Assembly: GCA_900552015.1 (NCBI GenBank)
Contig: URXY01000012.1
Coordinates: 1 to 40,839 of the forward strand
DNA length: 40,839 bases
Source of the DNA: an uncultured Eubacteriales bacterium
Lineage (GTDB): Bacteria; Bacillota; Clostridia; Oscillospirales; Oscillospiraceae
Direction of reading: 5' to 3'
How positions within the stretch are numbered: position 1 is the first letter of the stretch; each line of letters starts with the position of its first letter. Both the position numbers and the translations under genes were made by a program. A model generated the notes under the pieces. The model saw only the letters and a program-made list of their open reading frames with translations. It had not been told where the DNA came from and did no database searches. Below are positions 8,063-15,630 of the stretch, in pieces.

Positions 8063-9430
8063 TTACAGGATCTCAGCGAGCGCATCGGCCAGCTTGTCGA
8101 TATCGCTCAGCGCGGTCTTTTCGGTGACGCAGACCAGCATGGACTGGCCGAGCTGCGGCATCTCGCGGCTGAGATCATAGCCGCCGAAGATGTGCTTGGC
8201 AAGCAGCGCCTTATTGATCTCGGCAACGGTCTTGCCCGTGCCGTCGAAGTTCAGCACGAACTCCATGAAGCTGTGGCTGCCGGCATACGGCATCGTCACG
8301 CCCTTGAGACCGGCGAGCTTCTTCTGCGCGTAGTTGCTCTTGTAGAGGATGTTTTCGCCCAGCTCACGCATACCCTCGGGGCCCATCAGGGCAAGGTACA
8401 CGGCGGCGGTAACGGTCCACAGGCCCACGCAGGTGCCGAGGTACTCAACGCCCTTATCGCGGACATAGTAGCTCGTGCGCTCGGGCAGGGCGCGGGAATA
8501 ACCGAACTGACCCTTGGAGTTCTTGAAGATGTTATGCAGGTGATGCGGATAGTTCATCACGTACTTTTCTTCCTGACGGGTGGCGAGATAGCCGCCGAGG
8601 CCCGCGCCGAAGCTCATATGGATGCCGAGGGGCTGGATCTCGCCGCAGGAGATATCCGCGCCGTAATCTGCGGGCGGCTCGGTGATACCGAGGGAGGAAG
8701 GATCGGCGTAAACGACATATTCCGCGCCGGCGGCGTGCGCCAGCTCACCGATCTCCTTGCCCTGCTCTTCAAAGAAGCCGAGGAAGCAGGGGTTCTGGAT
8801 GAAGACGGCGGCGACGTCGGAATCGAGCTTGGCCTTGAGGTCCTCGAGGTCCAGCTGGCCGTTCTCCTTGGCCTTGACGCCGATGAGCTGCATGCCCTCG
8901 CAGTAGCACTTCATCTGGGAGAGCAGGTTAGGGTTCATGTTCTCGGGCACGAGCGCCTTGCTGCGGCCGTTGATACGGCGGGACATCATCAGCGCCGTGG
9001 AAGCGGCCTGGCCGCCGTCGTAGGTCGGGAAGCTGACGACATCGAGGTCGAGCAGCTCGCCCATCATGCTGGAGAACTCGAAGAATGCCTGGCACTTGCC
9101 GTGGTCGGCGTAGGTATCGCCGCTGTAGGCGGTCAGGAACTCGCTGCGGCCGTTGATCTCGTCGCAGATGGCGGGAACATAGTGGTCATAGCAGCCTGCG
9201 CCGAGGAAGCTGATGTTCTCTTCGCAGGTGGAGTCCTCAGCGAGGATGGAATTCATGTGCTTGCTCAGCTCCTGCTCAGTGGTGAAGGGAGCGGGAATGT
9301 CAAGCGGCTTTTTCATACGGACTTCGTCGGGAATGAAGGCGTAGATCTCCTCCACGCTCTTGGCCCCGATGAAATCCAGCATCTCTTTGCGGACAGCATC
9401 ATTGCTGTTCGGAATGTAAGGATACTGCAT
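8063..9430 (-). CDS. Glycine dehydrogenase (decarboxylating) subunit 1-like protein, diverged GcvPA
   Basis: A 455-residue homologue of GcvPA, the non-PLP partner subunit of split P-protein. The N-terminus is typical (IPNSNDAVRKEML, IPDEVRMKKPLDIP, FLGAGCYDHYVPAI). The conserved family segment TAYTPYQPEISQG is replaced by TAYSGDTYADHG (100-111). That segment lies in the part of the protein that faces the active site in known P-proteins, so the change supports altered specificity. Start ATG with AGGAGG 8 bases upstream. It lies 48 bp after the AEC carrier gene and directly before the GcvPB-like gene; the two should form a heterodimer or heterotetramer in the cytoplasm. Confidence 0.85.
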   Translation of the reverse strand: MQYPYIPNSNDAVRKEMLDFIGAKSVEEIYAFIPDEVRMKKPLDIPAPFTTEQELSKHMNSILAEDSTCEENISFLGAGCYDHYVPAICDEINGRSEFLTAYSGDTYADHGKCQAFFEFSSMMGELLDLDVVSFPTYDGGQAASTALMMSRRINGRSKALVPENMNPNLLSQMKCYCEGMQLIGVKAKENGQLDLEDLKAKLDSDVAAVFIQNPCFLGFFEEQGKEIGELAHAAGAEYVVYADPSSLGITEPPADYGADISCGEIQPLGIHMSFGAGLGGYLATRQEEKYVMNYPHHLHNIFKNSKGQFGYSRALPERTSYYVRDKGVEYLGTCVGLWTVTAAVYLALMGPEGMRELGENILYKSNYAQKKLAGLKGVTMPYAGSHSFMEFVLNFDGTGKTVAEINKALLAKHIFGGYDLSREMPQLGQSMLVCVTEKTALSDIDKLADALAEIL

Positions 9431-9478
9431 ATCTGTTGCCTCCTGTTGTAGTATTGTTGGTTGCTCAGAAAACTCTTC

Positions 9479-10393
9479 TCAGAGGAAGAAGATCGCGATG
9501 ATCGGCAGCGTGAGCGCCGAGAGAAGCGTCGAAACGAAGATGCCGCGGCTGATGAAGCTGCTGTCGCGCTTCATTTGCAGTGCGAGCATCAGGATCATCG
9601 ACCCTGCCGGCACAGCCGCGCTGATAACGGTGAGGCCGCTGTAGTACTCCCCGATGGGAAGCGCCCTGCACAGCGCGAACACGATGGCCGGCATCAAAAG
9701 GAGCTTTGCCGCCGAGTAAACGTACACCCACGGGTCGCGGAATGACTCGCGGAACGAGTACGAGGCGAGTGACGAGCCGAGGATGATCATTGAAAGCGGC
9801 ACCGTCATGCTGCCGGCCATGTACATGATATCCTTCACGACTGCGGGCGCATCGTAGCGCAGCAGGTAAAGGATGATGGACAAAAGCGTCATGATAAAGC
9901 CCGGCGTCAGCAGGTCACGGAGGGAAAAGCCTCTTCTCTCCCCCGGAGGGGAGAGAAGCTTCACTGCATAGGTGTTATACAGGAAGTAGTAGGCAAAGTT
10001 CAAAAGCGTGATCTCGTAGAACGCCGCGTTGCCGTAAAACGACTGCGCGAGCGGCGCGCCGACAAAGCCGGTGTTGCCGAAGACCATCAGGCATTCAAAT
10101 TCTCTTCGCTTCTCCTCCGGGACCCGCAGGACCCGTGCGGCGATCTTTGCGACCGCGATCATCACGAAGTAGAAGACGAATCCGCCGCCGAGGACAATGA
10201 GCGCCGTGCTGCGCTCCCCCGGCTGTCCCGCCATTGAGTAGAACAGCATGAGCGGATAGGTCACCGAAACGACCATTTGTGAGAGACTGCGGTTCGAGTG
10301 CTCGTCCAGTATGTGTACCTTTGCCAGCACAAAGCCGAGCAGAAGCATCACATAGAGCTTCAGCAGCGTTTGAAACAGCAGCTCAATGTCCAT
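9479..10393 (-). CDS. AEC family transporter (auxin efflux carrier-like permease)
   Basis: A 304-residue integral membrane protein of the AEC family, whose bacterial members move organic acids such as malate, malonate or related compounds. Many hydrophobic helices are visible, with the family's FGNTGFVGAPLAQSFYG signature near residues 107-123 and a second half containing MTVPLSMIILGSSLA and VPAGSMILMLALQ. The start lies two bases after the SDR stop (TAAGCATG), so the two genes are translationally coupled. In this operon it could export a product or import a second substrate. Confidence 0.88.
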   Translation of the reverse strand: MDIELLFQTLLKLYVMLLLGFVLAKVHILDEHSNRSLSQMVVSVTYPLMLFYSMAGQPGERSTALIVLGGGFVFYFVMIAVAKIAARVLRVPEEKRREFECLMVFGNTGFVGAPLAQSFYGNAAFYEITLLNFAYYFLYNTYAVKLLSPPGERRGFSLRDLLTPGFIMTLLSIILYLLRYDAPAVVKDIMYMAGSMTVPLSMIILGSSLASYSFRESFRDPWVYVYSAAKLLLMPAIVFALCRALPIGEYYSGLTVISAAVPAGSMILMLALQMKRDSSFISRGIFVSTLLSALTLPIIAIFFL

Positions 10394-10395
10394 GC

Positions 10396-11190
10396 TTAGG
10401 CGTGGAGGATATCGAAGGTCTCGGGCAGAGTGCTGCCGCCGTCGATCACCTGCTCGGTGCCGGTGATGTACTTGGAATCGTCGGAAGCGAGGAACGCAAC
10501 CAGATCGCCGATCTCATCGATGTTGCACAGACGCTTGAGGGGGATGAACGCGGCCATGTCGCGCATCGCGCTCTCGGGATCTTCCGGACGGCTGTCGCGG
10601 CAGACCTGCTCGACCTTCGGAGTGCGGACCCAGCCGGGAAGGACGGCGTTGACGGTGATGCCGTGGGGGCCGCCTTCATAGGCGAGCGCCTTGGTGAAGC
10701 CGAGGACAGCACCCTTGGTCAGCGCGTAGGTGCTCTGGCCTTCGTCAACGACCTTCACGCCGGTGACGGAAGAGGTGTTGATGATGCGGCCGTAGTTCGC
10801 CTTGAGCATATAGGGCCACACAGCTCTTGCCACGTTCCACACGCCGAGGATGTTGACGCCGATGATGAAGTCACGGGTCTTCGTGTCCATGTCCTCGAAC
10901 TTGACGCGGCGGTTGACACCGGCGTTATTGTGCAGGATGTCGATCTTGCCGTAGGTCTTGACCACGTCGTCGACCATCTGCTGGACCTGCTCGAGGTTGC
11001 TGACGTCGCACTTGCGGTAGTCGGTCTTCAGGCCGGCCTTCTTCAGCTCTTCGGCGGAGGCCGCAACAGCGTCCGTCAGGTCAACGAGGACAACGGTGGC
11101 ACCATGCTGGGCCAGAACTTTTGCGCAGCCAAAGCCGATGCCCTGGGCAGCGCCGGTGACGATCGCGACTTTTCCATCAAGATTTCCCAT
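10396..11190 (-). CDS. ucpA: SDR family oxidoreductase, UcpA-like
   Basis: A 264-residue classical short-chain dehydrogenase. The cofactor motif TGAAQGIG is at 12-19, Asp37 ends the second strand (NAD(H) preference expected), NNAG is at 88-91, and the catalytic set is Ser141, Tyr155 and Lys159 (YALTK). The C-terminal IDGGSTLPET and the internal PEDPES...IPLKRL match the UcpA branch of the family as I recall it. It oxidises or reduces an alcohol/carbonyl group of an unknown substrate in the cytoplasm. It is the first gene of the minus-strand operon, starting at an ATG preceded by AAAGGAG. It presumably handles an intermediate of the pathway shared with the GcvP-like pair. Confidence 0.87.
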   Translation of the reverse strand: MGNLDGKVAIVTGAAQGIGFGCAKVLAQHGATVVLVDLTDAVAASAEELKKAGLKTDYRKCDVSNLEQVQQMVDDVVKTYGKIDILHNNAGVNRRVKFEDMDTKTRDFIIGVNILGVWNVARAVWPYMLKANYGRIINTSSVTGVKVVDEGQSTYALTKGAVLGFTKALAYEGGPHGITVNAVLPGWVRTPKVEQVCRDSRPEDPESAMRDMAAFIPLKRLCNIDEIGDLVAFLASDDSKYITGTEQVIDGGSTLPETFDILHA

Positions 11191-11252
11191 ATTTTTGTTC
11201 TCCTTTATGCATTGATAGAATGAATTCAGGATGTTCTTCCCTTTATGCCGAC

Positions 11253-11280
11253 ATTATAGTGGGCCGATCGGAATTTGTAA
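11253..11280 (-). promoter_or_regulatory. Promoter of the SDR-AEC-gcv-like operon
   Basis: On the minus strand TATAAT lies at 11258-11253, with a weak -35 TTACAA at 11280-11275 (16-bp spacer). The weak -35 immediately follows the TTGGTTG box, the usual layout of an activator-dependent promoter. The start codon is about 55 bases past the predicted start point. Confidence 0.65.
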
Positions 11281-11281
11281 C

Positions 11282-11335
11282 CAACCAAGCACAAAAAATC
11301 CAAACAACCAAAATCCATTTTTGGCGAAATGGTTG
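11282..11335 (-). promoter_or_regulatory. Putative operator cluster, TTTGGTTG boxes, upstream of the SDR operon
   Basis: On the minus strand TTTGGTTG reads from 11312 to 11305 and CTTGGTTG from 11289 to 11282, 23 bp apart. An inverted CAACCAT begins at 11335, another 23 bp upstream. The last box ends 24 bases before the -10, the same geometry as at the amidohydrolase operon (174-181 to 205). This ties the two operons to one regulator. Confidence 0.7.
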
Positions 11336-11390
11336 TATTTTTGTTGAGATCGCGGAAAAATATACGATGAGATAGCTGCGCTAGGGAAGA

Positions 11391-11428
11391 AAAACGGTCC
11401 GCACCCCTGCTTTTCAGGGGTGCGGACC
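11391..11428 (-). terminator. Terminator of the oligopeptide-binding protein gene
   Basis: A perfect 14-bp stem (11396-11409 with 11415-11428), loop CTTTT. On the minus strand it is followed by GTTTTTC. It lies 21 bp past the stop of the binding-protein gene. Confidence 0.85.
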
Positions 11429-11449
11429 TGCCGTTCGCTGTATATTCTT

Positions 11450-13093
11450 TTATTCTCCATCCGCGCGGACGCCGGTAAAATAGCTGTTGCCGAGGCCGTC
11501 GCTGTACACGCCGCGCAGACCCTCGCGCAGAAGTGAGGCCGTACCGTCGAAGTACACGGGCGAGAGCGCCGTCTCGCCGAGCAGCATGGTCTCAGCGTCG
11601 TGCAGGAACGCCGTGCGCGCCACCAGATTCTCCGACGTCTTGGCAACGCCCATCAGCACATCGTAAGTGCCGTTTTCATAGCCGATCAGGTTCTGCTCGT
11701 TCTCGCTGCACCAGCGGTCGAGAAAGCTCATCGCGTCGTCGTAGAGTGCGGTGACCTTCTGCAGCGCGAGCTCGTAATTGCCCTCTCTCATGCGCATGTC
11801 GTATTCCGCCTGCGTCACGCCGCGCAGTATCACGTTCACACTGAGCGTGGAGGACCACATCTGCTGCAGCGCCGCGGCGACAGCGTCATTTTCCGTGTTG
11901 CTGACGTACAAAAGCTCGACCGGCGGGAACATCGCCGTGCTGTAATAGCCCGCAAAGGTCAGTTCCTGCTGCGCCTCGCTCTGGCGCTCGGCAAGCGTCT
12001 CTTCGTCGACGGCGCACAGCTCGCCGCCGGTGGTGCGGTAATCGTCCTCCGTCTCGCCGGAGTCAGGGATGCCGTAGGGCACAAGTCCTGTCGCCGGACG
12101 GTTCTCCGCGCCCGCTGCCGCTGTGGCGGCAGTGCGGTCGATGGCAAGGTCAAAGGCCTTGCGGATGTGCTCGTTGGAGAAGAGGTCTGTCTCGTTGTTG
12201 TAAAGCACGCAGGCCGTCGCAAGGATGTCTCTTGCCGACCAGCCATCCTGCTGCGAGAGCTCCTTGATGACCTCGTCTGGCAGGTGGGCGATGTAGTCGA
12301 TCTCGCCGTTTTCGTAGAACTGCCACGCCTGATGGCTGTCCTGCGCGAAGACGAAGCGCAGCGTATCCGGGCCGACGAGCCTCGCTTCGTAATACTCCTC
12401 GTTACGCGCGGCGGTCAGCTCGCTGCTCTTGGTCCATCCACTTACACAGTAAGCGCCATTGCTCACAATGTCCGCCGAGTCGAACTTCGTGCTTTCGGCA
12501 AGGTCGCGGCGCAGCGGCATCGTCGCCACCGACGTGCAGATACCCTCGATAAAGTAAGCGCACGGCGCGCTCAGCGTGACGACGAAGGTCGACTCATCCT
12601 TGGCCGAGACCTGAAGCTTCGTCTTATCTCCCGTTTCGCGCACCTCGTCGTAGCCCGCCACCACACTCATGAGCGAATGGTTGGGCGAGGCTGTCGCAGG
12701 GTCAGCCAGGCGCTGCCAGGCGTAGACAAAGTCATCCGCCGTCATCTTCTGTCCATCCGACCAGCGGGCGGATGAGCGCAGCGTGAAGCGGTAGGTCACA
12801 GTGCCGTCGTAGTTGGTCTCCTCCGTGTACTCCTTCGCAACGCCGTTGCCTAGCACGGCTTCGCCGCTGCCGTCGTCGCTCATACGCATCAGATTCTCGT
12901 AGAGCGCGTAGAAAATGCTGTCAGCGTCCGTGTCGGTGTTCATCGCGGGGTCGAGCGAATCGATCGCGCCGCAGACGCTGGCGCTGAACACAAAAGGCTC
13001 GTCCGCATTCTTCTTTTTGCCGCAGCCCGCCATCAGCGCGAGCAGCATCAGCGCGCTGAGCAGCGCGCATAACGACCGTTTCATCTTGTCCAT
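11450..13093 (-). CDS. Peptide/oligopeptide ABC transporter substrate-binding lipoprotein (SBP_bac_5, OppA-like)
   Basis: A 547-residue extracytoplasmic binding protein of the OppA family. The lipoprotein signal has lipobox MAGC followed by GKKKN. Family landmarks follow: SLDPAMNTDTDADSIFYALY, TYRFTLRSSARWSDG with the DFVYAWQRLADP segment, VVTLSAPCAYF, and the late IRKAFDLAIDRTA helix. I chose ATG 13093 because GGGAG lies five bases before it and it starts the signal peptide; an in-frame ATG at 13132 would add a non-signal extension. No permease or ATPase gene is adjacent, so it is an orphan that may serve an Opp/Dpp system elsewhere or act in sensing. It has its own promoter and terminator. 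Confidence 0.9.
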   Translation of the reverse strand: MDKMKRSLCALLSALMLLALMAGCGKKKNADEPFVFSASVCGAIDSLDPAMNTDTDADSIFYALYENLMRMSDDGSGEAVLGNGVAKEYTEETNYDGTVTYRFTLRSSARWSDGQKMTADDFVYAWQRLADPATASPNHSLMSVVAGYDEVRETGDKTKLQVSAKDESTFVVTLSAPCAYFIEGICTSVATMPLRRDLAESTKFDSADIVSNGAYCVSGWTKSSELTAARNEEYYEARLVGPDTLRFVFAQDSHQAWQFYENGEIDYIAHLPDEVIKELSQQDGWSARDILATACVLYNNETDLFSNEHIRKAFDLAIDRTAATAAAGAENRPATGLVPYGIPDSGETEDDYRTTGGELCAVDEETLAERQSEAQQELTFAGYYSTAMFPPVELLYVSNTENDAVAAALQQMWSSTLSVNVILRGVTQAEYDMRMREGNYELALQKVTALYDDAMSFLDRWCSENEQNLIGYENGTYDVLMGVAKTSENLVARTAFLHDAETMLLGETALSPVYFDGTASLLREGLRGVYSDGLGNSYFTGVRADGE

Positions 13094-13155
13094 AGGCACT
13101 CCCTGTATCCAAACACGGCGCATATGCCGCATCTTTATTTTGATCGATAAGGGTG

Positions 13156-13184
13156 ATTATATCGAAAAAACGCCGCCTTGTAAA
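13156..13184 (-). promoter_or_regulatory. Promoter of the oligopeptide-binding protein gene
   Basis: On the minus strand TTTACA (13184-13179) is followed after 17 bases by TATAAT (13161-13156), about 63 bases upstream of the start codon at 13093. This is a good sigma-A type match. Confidence 0.75.
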
Positions 13185-13290
13185 GGCAGGGGGCGCAAAA
13201 GTTACAGTTTGTTACCATTTTCATTTCCCCAACAGGGGAAATACCGCCTTTGCACCCTATGGACGCAAAGGGAAAGGCAGTGCCTCCGAC

Positions 13291-13373
13291 GCTGCACGGG
13301 TAAAGGGGGCTGTTCTCTTTCGCGAAAGAGAACAGCCCCCCCCCTTAACCGCGTCCCCTGCACGGTGCAGGGG
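13291..13373. repeat. Structured palindromic intergenic element, copy B
   Basis: The 290-bp gap between 13094 and 13384 contains a perfect 36-bp palindrome (13305-13322 with 13323-13340, no loop) with the core GTTCTCTTTCG. It is followed by CCGCGTCCCCTGCAC and a 9-bp stem (13355-13363 with 13365-13373), and preceded by GACGCTGCACGGG. The order and flanks match copy A at 5122-5261. It may also stop transcription of the helicase gene, but there is no clean U-run. Confidence 0.7.
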
Positions 13374-13384
13374 CTAAACCTCCG

Positions 13385-14539
13385 TTAGTCTTCGACTAAC
13401 CTCCCATTTTCATCCAGATGCGCCTTTTTGATCTCATTGCCCGTGAGCTTCACGATATTGTCGAGCCGCATCCCGGAGGGATAGTCTGACACCAGCGTGT
13501 AGGCGACGCCGCTGTGCTTCGCGCGGCCCGTGCGGCCGATGCGATGCACATAGTATTCGTTTTCGAGCGGCACATCGTAGTTGAAGACGGCGTCGACATC
13601 GTCCACGTCGATGCCTCGCGCGGCCACGTCGGTCGCAACAAAGACCGGCAGCTCGCCGCGGCGGAAGCGCGCCATAACGGCCTCGCGCTTTTTCTGCGGG
13701 ATATCGCCGTGGATGCAGTCCACGTCCAGCCCCTCCATCATCAGGAAGGCTTTGAGCCGCTCGGCCATGCCCTTCGTATTGCAGAATGCGATGACGCGCT
13801 CGTGGCCTTCTGCGCGGATGATCTGCGCCATAACGTGCGCCTTGTCATTCTGGCCCACATCGATGCGGTACTGCGCGATATCAGGCTTGTTCTCCTCCTT
13901 GGCCTGCACAGTGATCTCCTCGGGGTCGCGCTGATACATCCAGCTGATGTCCATGACCTCGCGCGAGATGGTCGCGGAGAACATACCGAGGTTGCGGCGG
14001 CTCTTGAGCTTATCGAGAATACGCGTCACGTCGTGAATAAAGCCCATGTCGAGCATCCGGTCGGCCTCGTCGAGCACGACGGTCTTGACATTGTCGAGCT
14101 TGACGGTGCGGCGCTTCATGTGGTCGCTCAGGCGGCCCGGCGTCGCCACGACGATCTGCGGGTGCTTTTTGAGCGCGTCGATCTGCTTGCCGATGGGCGC
14201 GCCGCCGTAAAGGCAGACGATGCGAACACCCGGGAGATACACGCAGAGGTCGCGCAGCTCTGCCGTGATCTGCATGGCGAGCTCGCGCGTCGGCGCTAAA
14301 ATGACGGCCTCGGTCTCCTCGCTGCCCGGCTCGATGTGCTCGATGATGGGGATGCCGAAGGCGAAAGTCTTGCCCGTGCCCGTGGGCGCCTTGGCGATGA
14401 CGTCCTTCCATTCGCGCATCGGCGGGATGCAGCCCGCCTGCACGGGGGTGCTCTCCTCAATATTCTTCTTTTTCAGTGCGCGCTGCACCTCTTCGGTCAG
14501 CCCGAGCGCGTCAAAGCGCACGCCCTGTGTCAATTCCAT
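13385..14539 (-). CDS. DEAD-box ATP-dependent RNA helicase
   Basis: A 384-residue RNA helicase core that remodels RNA or RNA-protein complexes using ATP. All motifs are present: the Q-motif region near residues 8-35 (STPVQAG), motif I APTGTGKT (51-58), PTRELA near 83, TPGR near 133, DEAD (157-160), SAT (188-190), and in the second RecA domain VATDVAARGIDVDDV and HRIGRTGRAKHSG. The protein ends soon after the second domain, so it lacks the long C-terminal RNA-binding tails of CshA/DbpA-type helicases. It starts at an ATG preceded by AGAGGA. A TATAAT-like -10 on the minus strand (14585-14580) lies upstream. The specific RNA target is unknown. Confidence 0.92.
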   Translation of the reverse strand: MELTQGVRFDALGLTEEVQRALKKKNIEESTPVQAGCIPPMREWKDVIAKAPTGTGKTFAFGIPIIEHIEPGSEETEAVILAPTRELAMQITAELRDLCVYLPGVRIVCLYGGAPIGKQIDALKKHPQIVVATPGRLSDHMKRRTVKLDNVKTVVLDEADRMLDMGFIHDVTRILDKLKSRRNLGMFSATISREVMDISWMYQRDPEEITVQAKEENKPDIAQYRIDVGQNDKAHVMAQIIRAEGHERVIAFCNTKGMAERLKAFLMMEGLDVDCIHGDIPQKKREAVMARFRRGELPVFVATDVAARGIDVDDVDAVFNYDVPLENEYYVHRIGRTGRAKHSGVAYTLVSDYPSGMRLDNIVKLTGNEIKKAHLDENGRLVED

Positions 14540-14615
14540 AGCGTTTTCCTCTGTTTTCTCATATTTTCAGTCATGGACGATTATATCATGGCTGTCAATA
14601 CTGGAAAAACGCGCG

Positions 14616-15245
14616 TCACTGCACGGCGCAGCCGCCCCATTCAACGACCGTGAAGCCCACGCGCTCCGGCGCGAAAAGCTCCTGCGCGGGAAGGTCGACA
14701 AATTCCTCCGACGGCTGCCACGCCATGAAGACGCGCAAAAGCGTATCGGGCGCGGGGTCGATCGTGAGCTTCGCCGAATCCGTGTAAACGTCCTGCTGGA
14801 ACGCGATGAGGTTGTAGGCGTTGTCCTGCATCTGCGGCAGCCAGTAGATGATAAACTCATTTGCCTCCGCACGAGTAAGACCCAGCCGCGCGAGCGCGTC
14901 CTCGAGAAACGCCGCGGTGTCCTCCCCCGCGACGCAGAAGCCGACGGAAAAATCATAGTCTGCCTCAGACGTGCCCTCCCAGTAGAGATAGCGGTAGATC
15001 TGGCCGTCCTTATCCGTCAGCGTGCCATCCGGCGCGGCGCGGACGCTCCAGCCCTCACCGTAGGCGGGATAGGCGCACGTCAGCTCGCCCGCAAGATCAA
15101 GCGTCACACGCACATCCGTCTCCTGCTCGGGATATAGATAAATCACAGGCTTTTCGTCACTCACCTCTTCCTTCGGTTCCCGCCCGCAGGCCGAGAGCGA
15201 AAAGAGCAGCAAACACGCAAGAGCAAGGGAGAGTAGCTTCTTCAT
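14616..15245 (-). CDS. Uncharacterised lipoprotein with a KPVIYLYP motif
   Basis: A 209-residue protein with a lipoprotein signal (lipobox LSAC, Cys20) followed by the charged tether GREPKEEVSDE. The mature part begins KPVIYLYPEQETDVRVTLDL, continues with ELTCAYPAYGEGWSVRAAPDGTL and YRYLYWEG, and ends in a beta-strand-rich segment with several Trp and Tyr residues. I recognise KPVIYLYP as a conserved motif of a widespread uncharacterised family but cannot assign a function. It is expected to be anchored on the outer face of the membrane. It lies 76 bp upstream of the helicase gene on the same strand; co-transcription is possible. Start ATG with AAAGGAGG upstream. Confidence 0.75.
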   Translation of the reverse strand: MKKLLSLALACLLLFSLSACGREPKEEVSDEKPVIYLYPEQETDVRVTLDLAGELTCAYPAYGEGWSVRAAPDGTLTDKDGQIYRYLYWEGTSEADYDFSVGFCVAGEDTAAFLEDALARLGLTRAEANEFIIYWLPQMQDNAYNLIAFQQDVYTDSAKLTIDPAPDTLLRVFMAWQPSEEFVDLPAQELFAPERVGFTVVEWGGCAVQ

Positions 15246-15365
15246 GGCAGAGTCCTCCTTTTGTTGTTATATTGATAATAGACGTAAATCTCCACGAAAA
15301 AGTTCCAATTTTCACATCCGCAGACGTGAAATGATCTTGATCGTTATTCCTGACGACAAAAGGTG

Positions 15366-15560
15366 AATTGCCGCAGCGCGGCAAGAGAAGTCCCCCTGGG
15401 GCGTGCGCGTGGCAGAAAGCACGTTGCGCGGATGGGAAACCTGCGAAGTGCCGCCGGCGGCGGAAGAAGCGAGCCGGTTTCTAGGAAGCGGCTCGATTGG
15501 CGCGCCCGCAGGGGCGCGCCAATCGTCATGCCGCAACGGGGTGGTGTCGAGGGAAGCGAG
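15366..15560. repeat. GC-rich palindromic intergenic region
   Basis: The 385-bp gap 15246-15630 has no convincing gene. It carries the lipoprotein gene's upstream region, then a chain of inverted repeats: GCCGC-AGC-GCGGC near 15369, CGAGCCG/CGGCTCG near 15469-15496, and a perfect 14-bp stem (15494-15507 with 15512-15525) built on GGCGCGCC. The string GGCGTGCGCGT followed by CAGAAA (about 15400-15417) reappears with a 2-base gap at 29623-29638 in another gene-free stretch, so the two may belong to one repeat family. Confidence 0.5.
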
Positions 15561-15592
15561 GCGCAGAACAAAGCGAATTTTTTACAAAGCTC

Positions 15593-15623
15593 AAAAGAGG
15601 GACAGCTTCGCTGTCCCTCTTTT
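15593..15623 (-). terminator. Terminator of the glycogen gene cluster
   Basis: A perfect 14-bp stem (15593-15606 with 15610-15623), loop TTC. On the minus strand it ends in TTTTGAGCTTTG. It lies just past the glgP stop. Confidence 0.8.
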
Positions 15624-15630
15624 GAAATCT

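Noticed and set aside
6309..8180. Plus-strand open frame of over 600 codons opposite the gcvPB-like gene
   Set aside because: Same antisense effect; no recognisable domain, while the minus strand encodes a full PLP enzyme subunit.
8009..9451. Plus-strand open frame of about 480 codons opposite the gcvPA-like gene
   Set aside because: It is low-complexity Ala/Val/Glu/His-rich, with no family similarity, and lies wholly over a confident gene.
13199..13216. Second WalR-like box (AGTTAC ... TGTTAC)
   Set aside because: The spacing is four rather than five bases and the first half-site starts with A; it does not meet the consensus.
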